Shown: piece by piece, positions 1-9,539 of the stretch
How positions within the stretch are numbered: position 1 is the stretch's first letter
Layout: every line of letters starts with the position of its first letter
From: Arthrobacter sp. 260
GTDB taxonomy: Bacteria > Actinomycetota > Actinomycetes > Actinomycetales > Micrococcaceae
Direction of reading: 5' to 3'
Length of the DNA stretch: 64,000 bases
Assembly: GCF_013116745.1 (NCBI RefSeq)
Contig: NZ_JABFOE010000009.1
Location: forward strand, 62,001 to 126,000
The notes under the pieces: model-generated
Told to the model about the DNA's origin: nothing
Seen by the model: only the letters and a program-made list of their open reading frames with translations
The model's database searches: none
Position numbers and translations under genes: made by a program

Positions 1-862
1 CACCGATCCAGCCGCCGGCGATGATGGCGAGCATCAGCAGTACGAAACCGATGATGGAGACTTCGGTGACCTTGCCGGGGCGGAGGTACCGCAGGTAGAC
101 ACCCATGAACAGGGCGATGGGGATGGTCATCGCGACCGAGAAGACACCCCAGGGGCTTTCGCCGAGGGCGTTCACGACGACGAGTGCCAGGATCGCGACG
201 ATGATGATCATGATGGCGAGCGTGGCGATCAGGGCTGCGGTGCCGCCGATCAGGCCGAGCTCTTCGCGGGCCATCTGACCGAGGGAGCGCCCGCCGCGTC
301 GCATGGAGAAGAACATGACCAGGTAATCCTGGACGGCGCCTGCAGCGATGACACCGAAGATGATCCACAGGGTGCCAGGCAGGTAGCCCATCTGGGCGGC
401 GAGGACCGGTCCGACGAGGGGCCCGGCGCCAGCGATGGCCGCGAAGTGGTGGCCGTAGAGGACGCGACGGTCAGTTGCCGCGTAGTCCTTGCCATCTGCC
501 TTGTACTCGGCGGGAGTGGCCCGCCGGTCATCCGGCTGCAGGAGCTTCCGCTCGATGAACTTTGAGTAGAACCGGTAGGCGATGAAGTAGGTGCACACCG
601 CCGCGAAGACGAACCAAATGGCGTTGACGGTTTCGCCGCGCACCAGCGCGAGCATGGTCCAGCTGAAACCGCCGAGCAAGGCAATACCGACCCAGAGGGC
701 GATTTTGGCGGGTGTCCAGCGTCCCTCTTCGGCCTCGGCGATTGCGGGGTCGAGGGCGGTGGGTGGCAGATCCGGGTCCTGCACCAGGACATCTGCGTCC
801 TGGCCATCACGGTCAGCTGGTGTGCGGCCAGCCTGACCGTGATTATTGCGATGCTCACTCAT
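1..862 (-). CDS. cstA: Carbon starvation protein CstA, N-terminal part (cut by window edge)
   Basis: Polytopic inner-membrane protein of the CstA family, which takes up peptides or pyruvate during carbon starvation. Reading from the ATG at 862 gives 287 open codons up to the window edge. A soluble leader of about 50 residues is followed by hydrophobic segments near residues 53-73, 80-97, 140-160, 162-186, 207-232, 238-256 and 268-286. The family segment GHHFAAIAGAGPLVGP lies at 137-152. An AAGGGAG ribosome site sits just before the start. The C-terminal half is outside the window. A CRP-like palindrome about 46 bases upstream fits regulation by carbon supply, which is known for E. coli cstA and is inferred here. 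Confidence 0.93.
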   Translation of the reverse strand, partial: MSEHRNNHGQAGRTPADRDGQDADVLVQDPDLPPTALDPAIAEAEEGRWTPAKIALWVGIALLGGFSWTMLALVRGETVNAIWFVFAAVCTYFIAYRFYSKFIERKLLQPDDRRATPAEYKADGKDYAATDRRVLYGHHFAAIAGAGPLVGPVLAAQMGYLPGTLWIIFGVIAAGAVQDYLVMFFSMRRGGRSLGQMAREELGLIGGTAALIATLAIMIIIVAILALVVVNALGESPWGVFSVAMTIPIALFMGVYLRYLRPGKVTEVSIIGFVLLMLAIIAGGWIG

Positions 863-907
863 GGTGCTCCCTTGGATTTGAGTGTCTGAACCTGCCGAAG
901 TTAGCAA

Positions 908-923
908 TGTGACCGCGGTTACG
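908..923 (-). promoter_or_regulatory. CRP/GlxR-like operator upstream of cstA
   Basis: The 16-mer TGTGA-CCGCGG-TTACG is nearly a perfect palindrome and resembles the actinobacterial cAMP receptor (GlxR/CRP) consensus TGTGA-N6-TCACA. It starts 46 bases upstream of the cstA start codon. The binding protein is inferred. Confidence 0.45.
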
Positions 924-1034
924 CCACCGCGTAGTGCCCCGGCAGGCATCCCAATCGCCAGGCGGTCGCCTTTATGCGCCGAAAGGTATTGCGAATGCAC
1001 CGCAAGTAAGGAATGCTGTCCCATCGAACCAGCA

Positions 1035-1070
1035 CCACCAGTGGGACTGTCTGGACTATCCCACCGGTGG
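1035..1070 (-). terminator. Hairpin after the quinone oxidoreductase gene
   Basis: Arms of 12 bases (1035-1046 and 1059-1070) pair with one mismatch around a 12-base loop. The hairpin begins eight bases beyond the stop codon of the minus-strand gene that ends at 1078. No clear T tract follows, so termination is only probable. Confidence 0.45.
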
Positions 1071-1077
1071 ACGCCGG

Positions 1078-2061
1078 TCAGTGGGACGGATCGACGGTGA
1101 GCAGGATTTTCCCGGTGTGCTCCCCGGAATCGAAGTACCGGTGCGCCGCGACGACGTCGTCGAGCGGGAACGTCCGGTCCACCATCCCTGTCACCGCCCC
1201 GGAGGCGATGAGGGGCCAGACGTGGTCCAGCACCGCAGCCATGATGGTTGCTTTCTCGGCGACGGGTCGGCCCCGGAGGGTGGTGCCCGCCACCGAGGCG
1301 CGCTTGGTCATCAGGGCGCCAAGATTCAGCTCGGCCGTCGCGCCGCCCTGCAGCCCAATCACCACCAGACGGCCACCAGTAGCGAGTGCCTCCACGTTCC
1401 GCGCCAGGTACTTTGCGCCGACGACGTCGAGAATGACGTCGACCCCCTTACCCCCGGTGGCGGCAGCCACCTCGGCCACAAAGTCCTGGTCCCGATAGTT
1501 GATGCAGACCGCGGCGCCGAGGCTGCGGGCAACCTCAAGCTTCGCCGCCGAGCCTGCGGTGACGAAGGGGATAGCTCCGAATGCTAGAGCCAACTGGATG
1601 GCCATGGTGCCGATCCCGCCGGAGCCCCCATGGATGAGCACCCGCTCCCCCGGCTGCAGGCGTGCTGTCAGGAACAGGTTCGAATAGACGGTCGCCACGA
1701 CTTCGGGCAGTGCCGCGGCAGCCACCAGGTCCACGCCGGCGGGGACCGGCAGCACCTGTCCCGCGGGTACCGCCACCCGCTCCGCGTAACCTCCGCCAGC
1801 CAGCAGCGCCACCACTTCGTCCCCGACGGCGAAACCCGACCCGCCGGCGTCGGCAACCCGGCCGGAGACCTCCAACCCTGGATACTCTGGCGCCCCGGCC
1901 GGCGGAGGATAGTGGCCCTGACGTTGCTGGACATCGGCCCGGTTCAGTCCGGCGGCGACGACGTCGATCAGCACCTCCCCCTGCTCCACACGGGGTGCCT
2001 CCACCTGCGACACGGAGAGCACCTCCGGCCCACCTGGTTCAGTGATGACTGCTGCTCTCAA
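1078..2061 (-). CDS. NADPH:quinone oxidoreductase (zinc-independent MDR family)
   Basis: Soluble medium-chain dehydrogenase/reductase of the QOR/PIG3 group, expected to reduce quinones or enones with NADPH. The 327-residue protein has an N-terminal GroES-like fold (GLNRADVQQRQGHYPPP, typical of PIG3-like members), no structural-zinc cysteine cluster, and a Rossmann signature HGGSGGIG near residue 143. The start is taken as TTG at 2061, because a GGAGG ribosome site lies seven bases before it and RAAVITEPGG is the usual N-terminus. An in-frame start at 2112 lacks such support. It is a single gene between cstA and tRNA-Ser. The physiological substrate is unknown. Confidence 0.88.
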   Translation of the reverse strand: MRAAVITEPGGPEVLSVSQVEAPRVEQGEVLIDVVAAGLNRADVQQRQGHYPPPAGAPEYPGLEVSGRVADAGGSGFAVGDEVVALLAGGGYAERVAVPAGQVLPVPAGVDLVAAAALPEVVATVYSNLFLTARLQPGERVLIHGGSGGIGTMAIQLALAFGAIPFVTAGSAAKLEVARSLGAAVCINYRDQDFVAEVAAATGGKGVDVILDVVGAKYLARNVEALATGGRLVVIGLQGGATAELNLGALMTKRASVAGTTLRGRPVAEKATIMAAVLDHVWPLIASGAVTGMVDRTFPLDDVVAAHRYFDSGEHTGKILLTVDPSH

Positions 2062-2122
2062 AGGATCCTCCGGGGAATGGTTTTTGGCTGAACTGGAAGC
2101 TACGTGAAACACTACTCACTTG

Positions 2123-2210
2123 GGAAGGTTGTCCGAGCGGCCGATGGAGCTGGTCTTGAAAACCAGTGTGCGGTAACCCCGTACCAAGAGTTCGAATCTC
2201 TTACCTTCCG
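2123..2210 (+). tRNA. tRNA-Ser(UGA)
   Basis: An 88-base cloverleaf with a perfect 7-bp acceptor stem (GGAAGGT with ACCTTCC), discriminator G, anticodon stem CTGGT/ACCAG and loop CTTGAAA, giving anticodon TGA at 2157-2159. The long variable arm marks it as class II serine tRNA. CCA is not encoded. Confidence 0.96.
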
Positions 2211-2218
2211 CCCGTAAG

Positions 2219-2256
2219 AAAAAGTTGGTCCCGGTAGTTGCCGGGGCCAACTTTTT
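2219..2256 (+). terminator. Rho-independent terminator of tRNA-Ser(UGA)
   Basis: Arms AAAAAGTTGG and CCAACTTTTT pair perfectly around a GC-rich centre that pairs partly. The T run ends the hairpin, as in an intrinsic terminator, and it starts nine bases after the tRNA. Confidence 0.85.
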
Positions 2257-2450
2257 GTTAACCACAATCCCCTTGGCCCTTCACTTTCCGTAATCTCTCG
2301 TTCACTATTGTCTGATTGGCTCGAACCTGACCCATTTAGTTATCTGGATCACAATTGTCCAGATTTCGGGCCAATAACCGTTCGAAGATTCTGTCTTTTT
2401 GCGGACTCACTCGCGGCTGTCAGCAGCCAAAAGCCAAGGAGAACCACCGG

Positions 2451-5400
2451 ATGAAACATTCGTCATGGAAGGGCGGGCTTGGCGCCGTGATCACGGTCGG
2501 GCTACTTGCCTCACCGATCGCTGCGCTACCTGCCTATGCGGCGCCAAACGGCGTCGTCATCAATGAGGCGTACGTCAACGGGGGCAGCGCCAACGCCCCG
2601 TATCTGAACAAATTTGTCGAACTGCACAACACCACCAGCGAACCGGTCGACATCAGCGGCTGGTCCCTCCAGTACCGCGCGGCGGGGAGTACCGGGGCGC
2701 CAACGGGGGTGTCATCGCTAAGTGGAATCATCCCGGCAAATGGCTACTACCTTATTGGCGGCTCCAGCAATGCTGACAACGGAGTCGCGCTTCCTGCAAC
2801 GGATGCCGAAATCGGGGCGAGTTTCGCCGGGGGCGGCGGAACGCTGATCCTATCCAACGGTTCAACGGCAGTCGACCCACTGGGGGTGGGTTCGGTTGTT
2901 GATAATCCCGCCGTTGAGGATCTTCTGGGGTATGGATCGTCCAACACCTTCGAGACCGCAGTTGCGCAAAAGCCTGACAGCAACTCCGATCCACGGTCCC
3001 TGAACCGGACCGACTTCATCGACACCAACGACAACTCGGTCGACTTCACGCTGAGCGAGGCTGTGACCCCGACGAACGCCGACGGCGAGACCGGCACGTT
3101 CGAGCCGGAGCCCGAGCCCGAACCCCCTACCGCGGGGGAGGTAGTCCCGATCGCCGAGATCCAGGGCACCACAGACACATCACCGTTCGTGGGCGACACC
3201 CTCACCACCCGGGGCGTCGTCACCGCCGCTTACCCCACCGGGGGCATCGATGGCTACGTCATCCAGACCGAAGGCACCGGGACGACAACCTCGGAAGCCC
3301 GCACCGCCTCCGACGGTATTTTCATTTACTCTCCCGGGACCGTCAACGAGGTAGAGATCGGCGACCACGTTGAGGTCACGGGTGCGGTTTCGGAGAACTT
3401 CGGAGTCACCCAGATCGAGGTGATCGCGGGAGCCGCGAGCGTCCTCAGCGAGCCGGCCGAAGAGGTCAAGTCCCTCGTCACCCCCTGGCCCGAAACCGAC
3501 GCCGAGCGTGAGCTGCTCGAAAGCATGCTGATCAGGCCCGACGGCGATTTCACCGTCTCCGACAACTATGACCTGAACCGGTACGGCGAAATCGATCTGG
3601 CCGCCGGGCCGGACGCCCTGGTCCAGCCCACCGAGGTTGCGCCACCGGGCACACCCGAGAACCTCGCCGTGCAGGCCACCAACAGCGCCCTCGGGGTTAC
3701 CCTCGACGACGGCGCCACAGTGGACTTTGTGCAGAACATGGACCTGGCCCTGCCCTACCTGACGCTCGACAACCCCGTCCGCGTCAACGGCACCGCAACG
3801 TTCACCTCCGACGTCATTGTCGACTTCGACTTTGGCGTGTGGCGGTTCCAGCCGGTGACTCAGCTGACCGCTGAGAACGCTGAGACGGTCCAGCCAGCGA
3901 CCTTCGTGGGCGAACGTCCAGCCACCCCCATCGATGTGGGCGGCGACATCAAGATCGCCTCGTTCAACGTGTTGAACTACTTCAGCACCACCGGCGCTGA
4001 ACTTCAGGGCTGCACCTACTACAACGACCGCGCGGGCAACCCGATCACCGTCCGTGGCGGGTGTGATGCACGCGGCGCGGCCAACACTGAAAGCCTCGAG
4101 CGTCAGGAAGCAAAGATTGTCGACGCCCTGACCAACCTCGACGCCGATATGGTGTCGCTGGAAGAGATCGAGAACTCGGCAGCCTTCGGCAAGGACCGCG
4201 ACGAAGCCCTCGCTACCCTGACCGCCGCACTGAACGAGGCCGAGCCCGGCGTCTGGGACTATGTTCCGTCCCCCGCCGAGATCCCTGCCAACGAAGACGT
4301 CATCCGCAACGCGTTCATCTACAAGACCGCAGCCGTGGAAACCGTCGGCGAGTCAGTCATCCTCGATGACGACGTCGCGTTCTCCAACGCCCGCAAGCCG
4401 CTGGCCCAGGCCTTCCAGGCCGCAGACGGCGACGAGTCGACCAAGTTCCTCACCATTGTGAACCACTTCAAGTCAAAGGGTTCCGGCTCGGGCGAGAACG
4501 CTGACCAAGGTGATGGCCAGGGCGCCTCGAACGCTGACCGCGTGGAGCAGGCAACCGCACTGGTGGCGTTCGCCGACACCATGCAGGAGGAAGCCGGCAC
4601 CGAGAAGGTCTTCCTCACGGGTGACTTCAACTCCTACTCGGCCGAAGACCCCATGCAGGTGTTCTACGAGGCTGGCTACATCAACCAGGGACTGGAGACC
4701 GGAAAGTACTCGTACGTCTTCGGCGGACAGTCCGGGTCGCTCGACCACATCCTCGCCTCACCCGAGGCGGCTGCAACCGTCACCGGTGTGGACATCTGGA
4801 ACATCAATGCAGTCGAATCGCTGGCGCTTGAGTACAGCCGGTTCAACTACACCCCGGTGAACTACTACACCCCGGACCAGTACCGAGCCAGCGACCACGA
4901 CCCCGTGATTGTTGGCCTGGATCTCGACGCCGAGGTCACCGAGCCCAGCACGACGGCCGAGATCAACCTGTTGAACATCAACGACTTCCACGGACGGATC
5001 AACGCCAACACGGTGAAGTTCGCTGGAACAGTCGAGCAGCTGCGTGAAGCCGCGGGCGAAGAGAACACCCTGTTCATCTCCGCTGGCGACAACATCGGAG
5101 CGTCACTGTACGCGTCCTCATCGCAGGGCGACGTGCCAACGATCGACGTGCTGAACGCTCTGGAACTGAGCACCTCAGCCGTTGGCAACCACGAGTTCGA
5201 CGGCGGCTTCGCTGACCTCACGGACCGCGTGGAACCCCTCGCGGACTTCTCCTACCTCGGCGCCAATGTCTACACCAAGGGCACCGAAGATGCAGCGATG
5301 GACGAGTACGACATCTTCACCGTAGATGGCATTGATGTTGCAGTCATCGGCGCGGTCACCGTTGAAACTCCCACCCTGGTCAGCCCGGGCGGCATCGCGG

Positions 5401-7394
5401 ACCTCGATTTCGGAGATCCAGTGGAAGCAGTGAACCGGGTTGCGCAGGAGATTGAGGACGACGGCCTGGCCGATGTCATCATCGCCGAATTCCACGCTGG
5501 TGCTGACGGCTCCAGCGAAGACTCGGCAGCCCTCCCGGAAATCATTCCCGGCAGCGAGTTCGAGGCGATCGTCAACGAGACCACTCCCCTCGTCGACGCG
5601 ATCTTCAACGGCCACACCCATTCGTTCTACGCATCTGATGCGCCAGTACCGGGTGAAGCAGGCGAAACCCGTCCGATCGTGCAGACCGGGTCCTACGGCG
5701 AGTTCATCGGTCAGATCGAACTGACCGTCGATATCGCAACGGGCGATGTGGTCGAGTACGAGGCGCGCAACGTGCCGCGCACCACCGTCGCCGACGACGT
5801 CCTGGCCACCGCGTACCCCCGGGTCGCCGAGGTACAGACCATTGTCAACCAGGCACTGGAGACTGCTGAGGAACTCGGTAGCGTGGTTCTCGGCAAGGTT
5901 ACCGATGACATCACCACGGCGTTCGTCGGGGATGCACGCGATGACCGGACCTCCGAGTCGACCCTCGGCAACCTGGTTGCCGATTCGCTGCTGTCCTCAC
6001 TGACTCCTGCCGATCGCGGTGGGGCCGAGATCGGTGTCGCCAACGCGGGCGGCCTCCGCGCCGAGCTGTACTACGACGAGAACGGTGACATCACGGTGGC
6101 TGAGGCCAATGCGGTGCTGCCATTCCTGAACAACCTGTGGACCACCACGCTGACCGGCGAACAGTTCACCGACCTGCTCGAACAGCAGTGGCCTCGCGAG
6201 GGCGGCTCCCGTACCGCGTTCGCGCATCTGGGACTGTCGGACAACGTCACATACACCTACGACCCTGAGGCAGCCCAGGGTTCACGCATCACTTCGGTGA
6301 GCATCGATGGGGAGCCGCTGGATCCTGCCCGGGATTACCGGATTGGAACCTTCAGCTTCCTGGCACAGGGCGGCGATGACTTCCCCGTCTTTGGCGAAGG
6401 CACCGACACCCTGGATTCCGGTCTGGTGGACCGCGATGCCTGGTTCGATTACATCGAGGCCAACTCTCCACTGTCTCCAACCTTTGACCGCCGCGCTGTG
6501 GCGGTTCAGGGCACTCCGGAGATCGTGGCACCAGGCCAGGAGGTCGCATTCGACGTTTCCAGGCTGGACCTGACCTCGCTGGGAAGCCCCGCCAACACCA
6601 GCATCGTCCTGTCCTACTCAGTCGGCGACGGCGATCCAGTGGAGATCGACACCTTCTCCGTCACCGACGGTGCCGCGCGGATCGCGTTCACCGTTCCGGC
6701 TGACGCCTTCGGTGCAACTTTCCGTCTGAATGCGCCTGACTCCGGCACCATGGTGCGCCTGCCCATCGGCGTCGAACTCGTTGAGTTCACCGACATCGAC
6801 GGCAACGAGCACCAGGACCACATCGAATGGATGGCCGAGAACGGCCTCGCCACCGGTTGGCTCGAAGCAGACGGCACCCGTACGTACCGCCCTCTGTCGA
6901 ACATCAACCGCGACGCGATGGCAGCATTCCTGTACCGCCTTGCCGGCGAACCGGAGTACCGCCTGCCCGCGGAGTCGCCGTTCAGTGACATCGACTTCCC
7001 AGCCGATGAAGCTGATCGGGTGGAGCACTTCGACGCGATCATGTGGATGCACGCCACGGGCCTGTCCACCGGCTGGCCCGAAGCCGACGGCACCCGGACC
7101 TTCCGTCCGGTCACCCCGGTCAACAGGGACGCCATGGCCGCATTCCTGAAGCGCTTCGCCGGGCAGATTTGCCTGGACGAGGAAACGATCGAATATGTTG
7201 ACCCAAGTGGCGCTCCGTTCTCGGACGTTCCTGAGGGCAAGATGTTCGAAGAAGAGATTTCCTGGATGAAGGACAACGGAATCTCCGAGGGTTGGGGCGA
7301 CGGCACCTACCGTCCGGTCACCCCGGTTGCCCGTGATGCGATGGCAGCATTCGTCAACCGGTTCGATGACACGTTTGGATCCTGCGGCAGGTAA
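2451..7394 (+). CDS. Secreted ExeM/NucH-type nuclease fused to 5'-nucleotidase, with C-terminal SLH-like repeats
   Basis: A 1647-residue exported enzyme for degrading extracellular DNA and nucleotides. In order: signal peptide (cut near APAYAAP, residues 25-28); lamin-tail domain about 28-140 (VVINEAYVNGG); an acidic EPEPEPEP linker; an OB-like domain about 230-340 (GVVTAAYPTGGIDGYVIQ); an endonuclease/exonuclease/phosphatase domain about 500-820 with ASFNVLNY, SLEEIEN, LTGDFNSY and SDHDP; a UshA-like metallophosphatase about 838-1130 (NDFHGR, GDNIG, GNHEFD, NGHTHS); its C-terminal domain about 1150-1320 (NAGGLR); and three S-layer-homology-like repeats from about 1444 with RDAMAAFLYR, RDAMAAFLKR and RDAMAAFVNR. 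The start is ATG 2451, because AAGGAG lies ten bases upstream and the signal peptide begins there. The repeats suggest cell-wall anchoring (inference). It is monocistronic. Confidence 0.92.
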   Translation: MKHSSWKGGLGAVITVGLLASPIAALPAYAAPNGVVINEAYVNGGSANAPYLNKFVELHNTTSEPVDISGWSLQYRAAGSTGAPTGVSSLSGIIPANGYYLIGGSSNADNGVALPATDAEIGASFAGGGGTLILSNGSTAVDPLGVGSVVDNPAVEDLLGYGSSNTFETAVAQKPDSNSDPRSLNRTDFIDTNDNSVDFTLSEAVTPTNADGETGTFEPEPEPEPPTAGEVVPIAEIQGTTDTSPFVGDTLTTRGVVTAAYPTGGIDGYVIQTEGTGTTTSEARTASDGIFIYSPGTVNEVEIGDHVEVTGAVSENFGVTQIEVIAGAASVLSEPAEEVKSLVTPWPETDAERELLESMLIRPDGDFTVSDNYDLNRYGEIDLAAGPDALVQPTEVAPPGTPENLAVQATNSALGVTLDDGATVDFVQNMDLALPYLTLDNPVRVNGTATFTSDVIVDFDFGVWRFQPVTQLTAENAETVQPATFVGERPATPIDVGGDIKIASFNVLNYFSTTGAELQGCTYYNDRAGNPITVRGGCDARGAANTESLERQEAKIVDALTNLDADMVSLEEIENSAAFGKDRDEALATLTAALNEAEPGVWDYVPSPAEIPANEDVIRNAFIYKTAAVETVGESVILDDDVAFSNARKPLAQAFQAADGDESTKFLTIVNHFKSKGSGSGENADQGDGQGASNADRVEQATALVAFADTMQEEAGTEKVFLTGDFNSYSAEDPMQVFYEAGYINQGLETGKYSYVFGGQSGSLDHILASPEAAATVTGVDIWNINAVESLALEYSRFNYTPVNYYTPDQYRASDHDPVIVGLDLDAEVTEPSTTAEINLLNINDFHGRINANTVKFAGTVEQLREAAGEENTLFISAGDNIGASLYASSSQGDVPTIDVLNALELSTSAVGNHEFDGGFADLTDRVEPLADFSYLGANVYTKGTEDAAMDEYDIFTVDGIDVAVIGAVTVETPTLVSPGGIADLDFGDPVEAVNRVAQEIEDDGLADVIIAEFHAGADGSSEDSAALPEIIPGSEFEAIVNETTPLVDAIFNGHTHSFYASDAPVPGEAGETRPIVQTGSYGEFIGQIELTVDIATGDVVEYEARNVPRTTVADDVLATAYPRVAEVQTIVNQALETAEELGSVVLGKVTDDITTAFVGDARDDRTSESTLGNLVADSLLSSLTPADRGGAEIGVANAGGLRAELYYDENGDITVAEANAVLPFLNNLWTTTLTGEQFTDLLEQQWPREGGSRTAFAHLGLSDNVTYTYDPEAAQGSRITSVSIDGEPLDPARDYRIGTFSFLAQGGDDFPVFGEGTDTLDSGLVDRDAWFDYIEANSPLSPTFDRRAVAVQGTPEIVAPGQEVAFDVSRLDLTSLGSPANTSIVLSYSVGDGDPVEIDTFSVTDGAARIAFTVPADAFGATFRLNAPDSGTMVRLPIGVELVEFTDIDGNEHQDHIEWMAENGLATGWLEADGTRTYRPLSNINRDAMAAFLYRLAGEPEYRLPAESPFSDIDFPADEADRVEHFDAIMWMHATGLSTGWPEADGTRTFRPVTPVNRDAMAAFLKRFAGQICLDEETIEYVDPSGAPFSDVPEGKMFEEEISWMKDNGISEGWGDGTYRPVTPVARDAMAAFVNRFDDTFGSCGR

Positions 7395-7435
7395 CCCTGC
7401 AGTGGGTAGTCAGAACCAACCACACTGACAGTCAG

Positions 7436-7463
7436 GCGGCGGGTCCCCTCGGGGGCCCGCCGC
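7436..7463. terminator. GC-rich hairpin between convergent genes
   Basis: GCGGCGGG-t-CCCC-tc-GGGG-g-CCCGCCGC is a long, almost perfect hairpin placed between the convergent stops at 7394 and 7518. No strong T tract follows on either strand. Confidence 0.5.
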
Positions 7464-7517
7464 TTGCGGTTAACCACCCGGTGGTTACCCGACCCCGTAG
7501 CCACCCGGTGGCGGGCT

Positions 7518-9446
7518 CTACCTGCCGGAGGTGAGGATCGCCGCTGCGATACCGTCGGCGTCGCGCAGGGTCCGTCCCCCGGCGTCAGCGGGTGCATGCG
7601 CCTCGGCCGCGATGGCGGTCCCCCACTGGACGGAGGCAAGCTGCAATCCGATCACGTACAGGTCCGGCTGCTCCCGGCCGGCCCCGTCGATCGCCCGGTA
7701 GGGCGGGAGGGTAACGTCCAGCCCGGCTGAGGTGACGGGCGCACCGTCCTCGGCCATCATCACCTTGGCCCGGACCAACCCGTCCTCGAGCAGCTGCCGC
7801 AGCAACGGGGACAGGCTGTCCACCGCACGGTTCGGCGGCATCATGGCGTCGACCAGATGACTCGCTGTAGCCTCCTCGCCGTCGACCCACGGTGAGGAGG
7901 CCACAAACCGCCCGGTCCCCGCGTCGATGGTGAACTGGGGGTTCGGGCCCACGAACCGGACGACGCCGGCACGCGCCAGCGCGGCCAGCTGTGCGATCCG
8001 CACCGCCGGCGGACCGCTGGCCAGGCCCTCCACAAGAGGCTCAAACCAGCCGCGGAGCTCGGACATCCAGGCCTGGTCGGTCAATCCACCGTCTGCCACG
8101 ACCGTCTTGATGACGGTCCGTCCCGCGTTCATTGCACCGATTGCCATCTTCAGGGGGCTGTCTTCACCCCGGACCGACTCGTCGACATCGGCGTCCAGGA
8201 AAGGGAGCACCGCCTCCTGGTACTCCTGCGCGTCAGCGAACCGGCGGCCAGCGAACGGGCGTGCGAGCCCTTCGACGTCGAGCCGTGGCGCTGCTGGCAT
8301 CTCCTCGGCGAGAAGCTCCTCGAGGGCGGTGGCCCATCCCGGGCCGGGGACGTCCAGGGCCGCGTGGAGCCGGATCAGGAACGCGTCGGGGTCGGCCGGC
8401 CCGGCCCCCGCCACCCGGGCCATGGTGGCGTAGTAGGTGCCCAGAACGTCACGGTGCAGCAACGGCCAGATGTCATGGTCGAAGCCCGGACGGATACCCT
8501 GCCCGGCAAAGGACCGCAGCGCTGGAACCGTGCAGTGGCGCAGGGAGACGCTGCGGGGTAGATAGCTATCCAGCTGGGCCTTGGCCCGGTAGGGAACGCC
8601 CCGGCGGGATGCCGCGATGAGGAGCGGTTCCCGGCCGGTGGGATGGTACTGCAGCCGGCCGGTCTCGTCCGGGGCGAAGTGGCCGCCGCGCCCCTCGGAA
8701 AGCTGGATCATCACGTCGAAAAAGTTAAGTCCCAGGCCCCTGATCAGGACGGGCTTCCGGGCGGGAATCCTGGTCCAGTCGATATCTGCCGGGACCGCGG
8801 GGGGCCAGTAGTTGAGGCTGTACCGGGCGGCGCCGTCGCGCAGGGCATCCTGTTCGGGGTTGAGTTGCGCGGGGAGGTGGCCGAGAGCCAGCACGACGGC
8901 GTCTGCGATCAGGGCGGTCCCGTCGGCCAGTGCGACCCGGTACCCGCTGCTTGCCCGTGCCAGCTTCAGCGCGTCGGTGGCGTGGTGGGTGACGGTAATG
9001 CCGTCCCTGCAGTGAGCCACCAGCCGCTGGTAGGTCCACTGCAGGTACCTGCCGTACAGCGCCCGGCTGGGGAAGTCGGAGCCGCCGAGCCGTGCCAGTT
9101 CCTCCAGGTCACCCGCCGAGAGGGACGGCGCCGGAGTGGCGGTCATCTCGGTGCGCCAATCATTGAATGACCGGTCAACCACTGAAGGTGCGAGCCCGTC
9201 AGCCGCGCGCCCCACGGGCACGACCGACGGGAACAGCGACGGGGTGTTCATCAGGAACAGTCTCGACTGGTCTGGGCGCCACACGTGGCCTGGCCCGGGG
9301 GGTTCCGGGTCGATCAGGTGGATCTCGAGCGGTCGCCGTTGGCCATCAGGAAGGGCGTCCCATTGGGAGATGAGCCGTTCCGTCACTGAGGTGCCGCGGG
9401 GGCCGGCGCCCACCACAGCTACCAGTTGGTTACGACCCGTATGCAT
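7518..9446 (-). CDS. FAD/NAD(P)-binding protein of unknown substrate
   Basis: A 642-residue soluble protein with an N-terminal dinucleotide-binding signature VVGAGPRG at residues 11-18. It resembles the FAD-NAD(P)-binding family (Pfam NAD_binding_9), distantly related to N-hydroxylating monooxygenases. The second conserved block VLALGHLPAQ sits near residue 212. No substrate can be read from the sequence. The start is ATG 9446, because a -10 box TACCCT lies exactly six bases before it and the Rossmann fold follows at once; upstream in-frame codons to 9563 would overlap the divergent gene and look non-native. It diverges from the S9 peptidase gene with 93 bases between the start codons. Confidence 0.82.
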   Translation of the reverse strand: MHTGRNQLVAVVGAGPRGTSVTERLISQWDALPDGQRRPLEIHLIDPEPPGPGHVWRPDQSRLFLMNTPSLFPSVVPVGRAADGLAPSVVDRSFNDWRTEMTATPAPSLSAGDLEELARLGGSDFPSRALYGRYLQWTYQRLVAHCRDGITVTHHATDALKLARASSGYRVALADGTALIADAVVLALGHLPAQLNPEQDALRDGAARYSLNYWPPAVPADIDWTRIPARKPVLIRGLGLNFFDVMIQLSEGRGGHFAPDETGRLQYHPTGREPLLIAASRRGVPYRAKAQLDSYLPRSVSLRHCTVPALRSFAGQGIRPGFDHDIWPLLHRDVLGTYYATMARVAGAGPADPDAFLIRLHAALDVPGPGWATALEELLAEEMPAAPRLDVEGLARPFAGRRFADAQEYQEAVLPFLDADVDESVRGEDSPLKMAIGAMNAGRTVIKTVVADGGLTDQAWMSELRGWFEPLVEGLASGPPAVRIAQLAALARAGVVRFVGPNPQFTIDAGTGRFVASSPWVDGEEATASHLVDAMMPPNRAVDSLSPLLRQLLEDGLVRAKVMMAEDGAPVTSAGLDVTLPPYRAIDGAGREQPDLYVIGLQLASVQWGTAIAAEAHAPADAGGRTLRDADGIAAAILTSGR

Positions 9447-9458
9447 CAGATAAGGGTA
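9447..9458 (-). promoter_or_regulatory. Leaderless promoter -10 box for the FAD-binding protein gene
   Basis: TACCCT (9453-9458 on the minus strand) is followed by six bases and then the ATG, so transcription should start at or near the A of the start codon. Confidence 0.55.
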
Positions 9459-9527
9459 TCTGCTCCGACGCCGGCAAGCAGGGCGTCCCTCCGGCCGTCT
9501 CGGTTCGGGGGCTGCGCGGGGCGTGCA

Positions 9528-9539
9528 TAGGATAGAAAT
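9528..9539 (+). promoter_or_regulatory. Leaderless promoter -10 box for the S9 peptidase gene
   Basis: TAGGAT at 9528-9533, six bases, then ATG 9540. No Shine-Dalgarno sequence of useful strength lies between. Confidence 0.55.
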
